This document shows, piece by piece, positions 60,420 through 64,000 of a DNA stretch of 64,000 nt. The position numbers and the translations under genes are program-made. Position 1 is the first letter of the stretch; every line of letters begins with the position of its first letter. The stretch covers positions 8,628,001 to 8,692,000 of the forward strand of contig NC_063993.1 of NCBI RefSeq assembly GCF_932276165.1, given 5' to 3'. The notes under the pieces were generated by a model that had not been told where the DNA came from, did not search any database, and saw nothing but the letters and a program-made list of their open reading frames with translations. This stretch comes from Plutella xylostella. Its lineage: Eukaryota; Arthropoda; Insecta; Lepidoptera; Plutellidae.

Positions 60420-61348
60420 CTTGCATATTTTGATACTTTATTAGTTTAAGTTTATAGATAGGTACATTTATTATTGTTTTCCACTACTTGTGTGTTTCTC
60501 TACTAAAGAAAAATATTCTAATCACTTGACTTCTACCATATGCTTCTGGTCGAATATCATATTCACTTTAATTTACAAATCAACCACACAATAGATCAAA
60601 AATGGAGGTGTGTTGTGCTTGTTTCTAGTTAATGTACAGGTGGCTTTAATTAAACTCTACTGTCATTTAAATTTGCAAAATTAACCCTGTATATCTAATT
60701 ATTCCATTACTTATATAATGCAACTTAAAACTAAAATTTATTTTGAATGGATTATAATTATATTTCTTTTATTTAATTATACCTAATTCTTATGAGAAAA
60801 ATAATCCATTTTAAGAAGATTGACTTGTAATTTAGTCTGTGTATGAGGTACCTATAGCTGATAACATGATTCAATATTTTAATTATTTGAATTAACTGGA
60901 AAAGAAAAAAAGTAATTTATTTTTAAAAAAATCCCATAAGATCAAAAACGTACTTAGAGAGTACAATTTACATATTTTTAAGAGCCAATGATTTAGATTT
61001 CATGTACTTATGCTGTTCAATATTTAATGGCCACTTTTTCAGGCAGAGCTATGAAAATTTGTAACTTGGTAAGGGAAATTTTCAATAATTCTTTTCTCCT
61101 AGTTATTGAAAATTTTATGTGGTATTTAGACTAATAAACTTTGTCAATTAGTAAAATCTAAGAATTTATTTAAACTCTATTAAGTAAAAAAAAAGTTAAA
61201 TGAACTTATTTCAAAATACTATTTACCTACTAATGTAATCATAAAACAGGATCTTAGTTAACATTCAGATTCGAGAGATTTCATACATGGCCCTGGATAA
61301 TTATAACTTCTATTAAAGTCCCACGCGCAGCATACAGGACGGTTATAA
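60420..61348. other. AT-rich intergenic stretch
   Basis: No exon or repeat family recognised. It may hold part of the 3' UTR of the minus-strand gene that ends in the next region. Confidence 0.4.
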
Positions 61349-61783
61349 GGGTGCTTTTCCACCAGAGATGTGCTATGCTACGATGCTATGGATGCGTTTG
61401 ATATCCACCAATCATAATTATTGGTGCACATAGCTTAGCACTGGTGGAAACGGATTCAACTAAGATATGTTTTTTGTATGGAATGATGCGTGCTATGGAT
61501 GCGTGCTATGGATATGTGCTATGGACCATCGCGAGTGGTGTAGCTATGTATGTGCAGAGCAGACCTACAGTATGCCCGTCGTTTCCATACTATCGATACA
61601 TAGCATAGCTCGAGATGCGCATCTTTCTCGCACAGCTACTTTGCGGCGGCGCATCTTCGTAGCGCATCTTCCTCGCACAGCTACCTAGCGTAGTATTGGT
61701 GGAAACGGTCACATATTTTCGTAGCGTAGATATCACATCTTCGCAGCATAGCTGCATAGCACATCTCTGGTGGAAAGGCAGCC
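61349..61783. mobile_element. PIF/Harbinger-like MITE, GGGTGCTTTTCCACC tips
   Basis: 435 bp from GGGTGCTTTTCCACCAGAGA to TCTCTGGTGGAAAGGCAGCC, flanked by TAA at 61,346-61,348 and 61,784-61,786. The interior is full of GTGCTATGGATGCG and GTAGCGCATCTTC variants that repeat the subterminal motif in both orientations. A TAA duplication with GG-starting tips indicates PIF/Harbinger. The 73-codon open frame inside has no meaning. Confidence 0.88.
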
Positions 61784-61786
61784 TAA

Positions 61787-63749
61787 ATGTCTATGTAATT
61801 TACTAACAATTTATAGTAGGTACTTTGCACATGTGCTGAAAAATCACCTACAGCAAGACTGAATTTACTTAGTTTTTTGTTCTATTCATAATTTTACGCT
61901 TCTAACATTCAAAGCCAATCCCACTAAGTATATTCTCATGGAAAAATATTGCATAGTATCATATTCCTTAAATTTTTATTACTAGAGCACAAAACCACTT
62001 AGCAGTGAACGTTTCTTCGTTATCGCTATAAGTAACTCTATATTAACAAGATATAATAAGTAGGGTTAGGGTACAATAAGGCATTGACACATTTTAATAT
62101 AGGTAGTACATATTCTTTTTTGAGTCTCACCAATAATAAGAAGTAAAAGACCTCTTCTGTTAGAGGGGGATGGACAATTCATTCAATTACTGATACTTCG
62201 CTAATCAACTGATCGCACCTGGCTCCAGGCAAGGGTAAACGTAGTATTATTTCTTCTATGGTCACAGCACAGCCATTCAGGCTTTCACACAATACAAACA
62301 TGTGCCAAGGCCTTATTTTAAAACAGAGTACACAAATTTTGTCTAGCCTACATGAATGAATCTGCGAAATAACAACAAATCAGGTAATGAGGTCGGTGTT
62401 TTAAATATAACTAGTATTCATAAGTATATTAATTGAATGATAATTTATTTAGTTACTGCTAGTACCCGTTAGGAGAAAACGCAGTATTATTATAAGCTGT
62501 ATTCAAAACTTTTATCGTTTACATACTTTGTCACGTTCATGGGTCCCAATATTTACTGAAGGTACACAAAAATTAACTAAAAATATTGGCTAGGTAAGGT
62601 ATACTGCGGCAAGTCTCAGGGCGCATGATTTGATCTAAGTATGTATATATAAAATGGGATAGCATTCTTCAACAGCATTAATTTAGTGAGTTATAATATT
62701 ATCGTTAATGGCCTTATTTTCTAAATCTTCAAAGAGCTTCACGATCGACCGATCTTACAATAAAAATACAATGATCGTCAAAAACTGAAATAATTATCTA
62801 TAAACTTAATTTATCATGAATAAATTTTAAAATATCTAAACGCTACATTTGCAAGAATGCAATATATTTTTACTGGATAACCTAAACAAAACCACCGAAT
62901 AATCAAGTCGAAACTAAACATAACGTCTTATTAACGCATAACTAATATCTAAATACATCGTAGTAAGTATGTTATAAGTTATAAAATCATATTACGGTAT
63001 AAATTGCATTCATATTTTGATTGTGGTGAAATACTTCCTCCAATTTTATTAGTTTGTTGACAAATTATTATAAACTTTAATTCAGACATGTCTAAAACAA
63101 GTGTAAACACTAAACATCACAGATTTTGCCACAATGAGTGTTTGGCATCTCTAAGTGACATTATTAACCAAGATGATTTCTGAATCTACAAGAGAAACTA
63201 TGTTTCATTTCAACACTACGTACAATAGGTATAACACGAGCGCTAATTATTTCATACTATTAAACATCAAATACAACCAAATGAGAAATCTACAGCATCA
63301 GCATCATTTCCCAATAGCTCAATAGTTATATGCTTCATTTTCCATTTCCCTCGCTATAAAAAATGTATGCAAGTTCGATAACCTACACCAAGACAATGGT
63401 ACAAAATTTAAGTACTATGTAATACTGACTGACATTATTTAATCTATTTTAATGAATGAATCTTACTATTAAATCTCTTCAACACTCCTATAAAGGCTTA
63501 TAAATTGGTGCATTATGCTATAAAATGTAGTTATAATAATATCCACAAGTTTGTACCATCGGCTTGGCGCTATCAATATGAAAGTTACGTTAAGATTAAT
63601 CAGATTCTGATAGTATTTAAAATTGGAATGGTGACGCTCAGATCAAGACCTGTGTATCCTGTGGTCGCTAGACGTGAGGGGTTGCGGGGGCGGGGGCGGG
63701 GCGCGGGGTGTGGGTCCGCTCATAGGGTGCACGGGTCCCGCACTGGGCG
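61787..63749 (-). other. probable 3' UTR of the minus-strand gene plus intergenic
   Basis: AT-rich, without exons or recognised repeats. Because the terminal coding exon at 63,750-63,863 reads leftward, its 3' UTR must start here. The first about 90 bases after the stop (63,660-63,749) are very GC-rich (GGGGGCGGGGGCGGGGCGCG); the rest is AT-rich. Several antisense TTTATT hexamers could be polyadenylation signals, and I cannot choose among them. Confidence 0.4.
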
Positions 63750-63863
63750 TCACGCGGTCGTCACCGGGGGCCCGTCAGTCTGGACGTCCTTGTCCTCCAT
63801 CGGTGGCGGCGCTGGCTTATCCGAGCCGTATGTCCTCGACAGATCCAGCATCTCTCTCAGACC
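63750..63863 (-). CDS. last coding exon of an unidentified gene
   Basis: On the minus strand the acceptor ATCTCTATCATCTTTCAG ends at 63,864. It is followed by 37 codons and TGA, exactly filling 114 bases in phase 0. The peptide starts GLREMLDLSRTYGSDKPAPP and ends KDVQTDGPPVTTA. It is hydrophilic and acidic/Pro-rich, with a helix-like first ten residues, as in a flexible cytosolic C-terminus. Codon GC content is high, unlike the flanks. Upstream exons lie beyond the window edge. I do not recognise the family. Confidence 0.6.
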   Translation of the reverse strand, partial: GLREMLDLSRTYGSDKPAPPPMEDKDVQTDGPPVTTA

Positions 63864-64000
63864 CTGAAAGATGATAGAGATCTTTTTTTTCATTTCTTTT
63901 CTAATGGAATGTTTAGTATATGTATAATTATGCAGATATACAAAAAAAATACGAATTACACTATTAGAATCAGCCTATTATCATCCACTCCCACTGATAG

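Overview
The window looks like a stretch of a lepidopteran (moth or butterfly) nuclear genome. It is AT-rich, intron-rich and gene-poor. It is crowded with short transposons of lepidopteran type: tRNA-derived SINEs, MITEs with TA, TTA or TAA target duplications, RTE and Jockey-like LINE remnants, and repeats ending in CCGACTTC. Introns have GT..AG borders and short coding exons. There is no operon structure and nothing prokaryotic. The lepidopteran call rests on repeat types recalled from the literature and on protein family resemblance; no database was searched.

Layout. Positions 1 to about 40,000 hold no gene I can defend. This part is intergenic or intronic, dotted with MITEs, three SINE insertions (7.6, 14.3 and 28.7 kb), a hairpin-bearing CCGACTTC element (22.5-23.3 kb), a fresh 66-bp tandem duplication (22.0 kb), a 5'-truncated RTE fragment with target duplication (31.2 kb), and one weak 51-bp microexon candidate (5,977). 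From 40,072 to about 45,945 lies a five-coding-exon plus-strand gene for a secreted protein of about 1,008 residues, rich in Thr, Pro and Lys, which resembles the insect DUF4758 group. A noncoding 5' exon must lie upstream of it, because its first visible exon starts at a splice acceptor.

From about 47,977 to 51,125 a decayed Jockey-like LINE lies on the minus strand. It is split by a MITE that has been split in turn by an inverted copy of itself. From 52,678 to 54,494 is a complete four-exon gene for a small (185 aa) ten-cysteine, signal-peptide-bearing, probably GPI-anchored protein of Ly6/three-finger type. Directly behind its polyadenylation signal sit two large related inverted-repeat elements, 54,555-56,781 and 56,820-58,091. 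The first is a foldback with arms of roughly 0.85 kb.

From 59,210 to 60,037 is the complete three-exon gene for signal peptidase complex subunit 3 (SPCS3, Spase22-23 in flies), the most secure identification in the window. An orphan first-exon candidate (58,255-58,345) precedes it. At the right edge, on the minus strand, is the last coding exon (63,750-63,863) of an unidentified gene whose 3' UTR probably runs leftward into the AT-rich sequence before it.

How the parts relate. The two secreted or surface proteins and the signal peptidase subunit all concern the secretory pathway, but in an animal genome this proximity probably means nothing. The most distinctive content is the transposon architecture: self-nested insertion, inverted dimerisation and insertion series that can be ordered in time. 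I saw no CRISPR array, no phage gene and no free-standing tRNA or rRNA gene.
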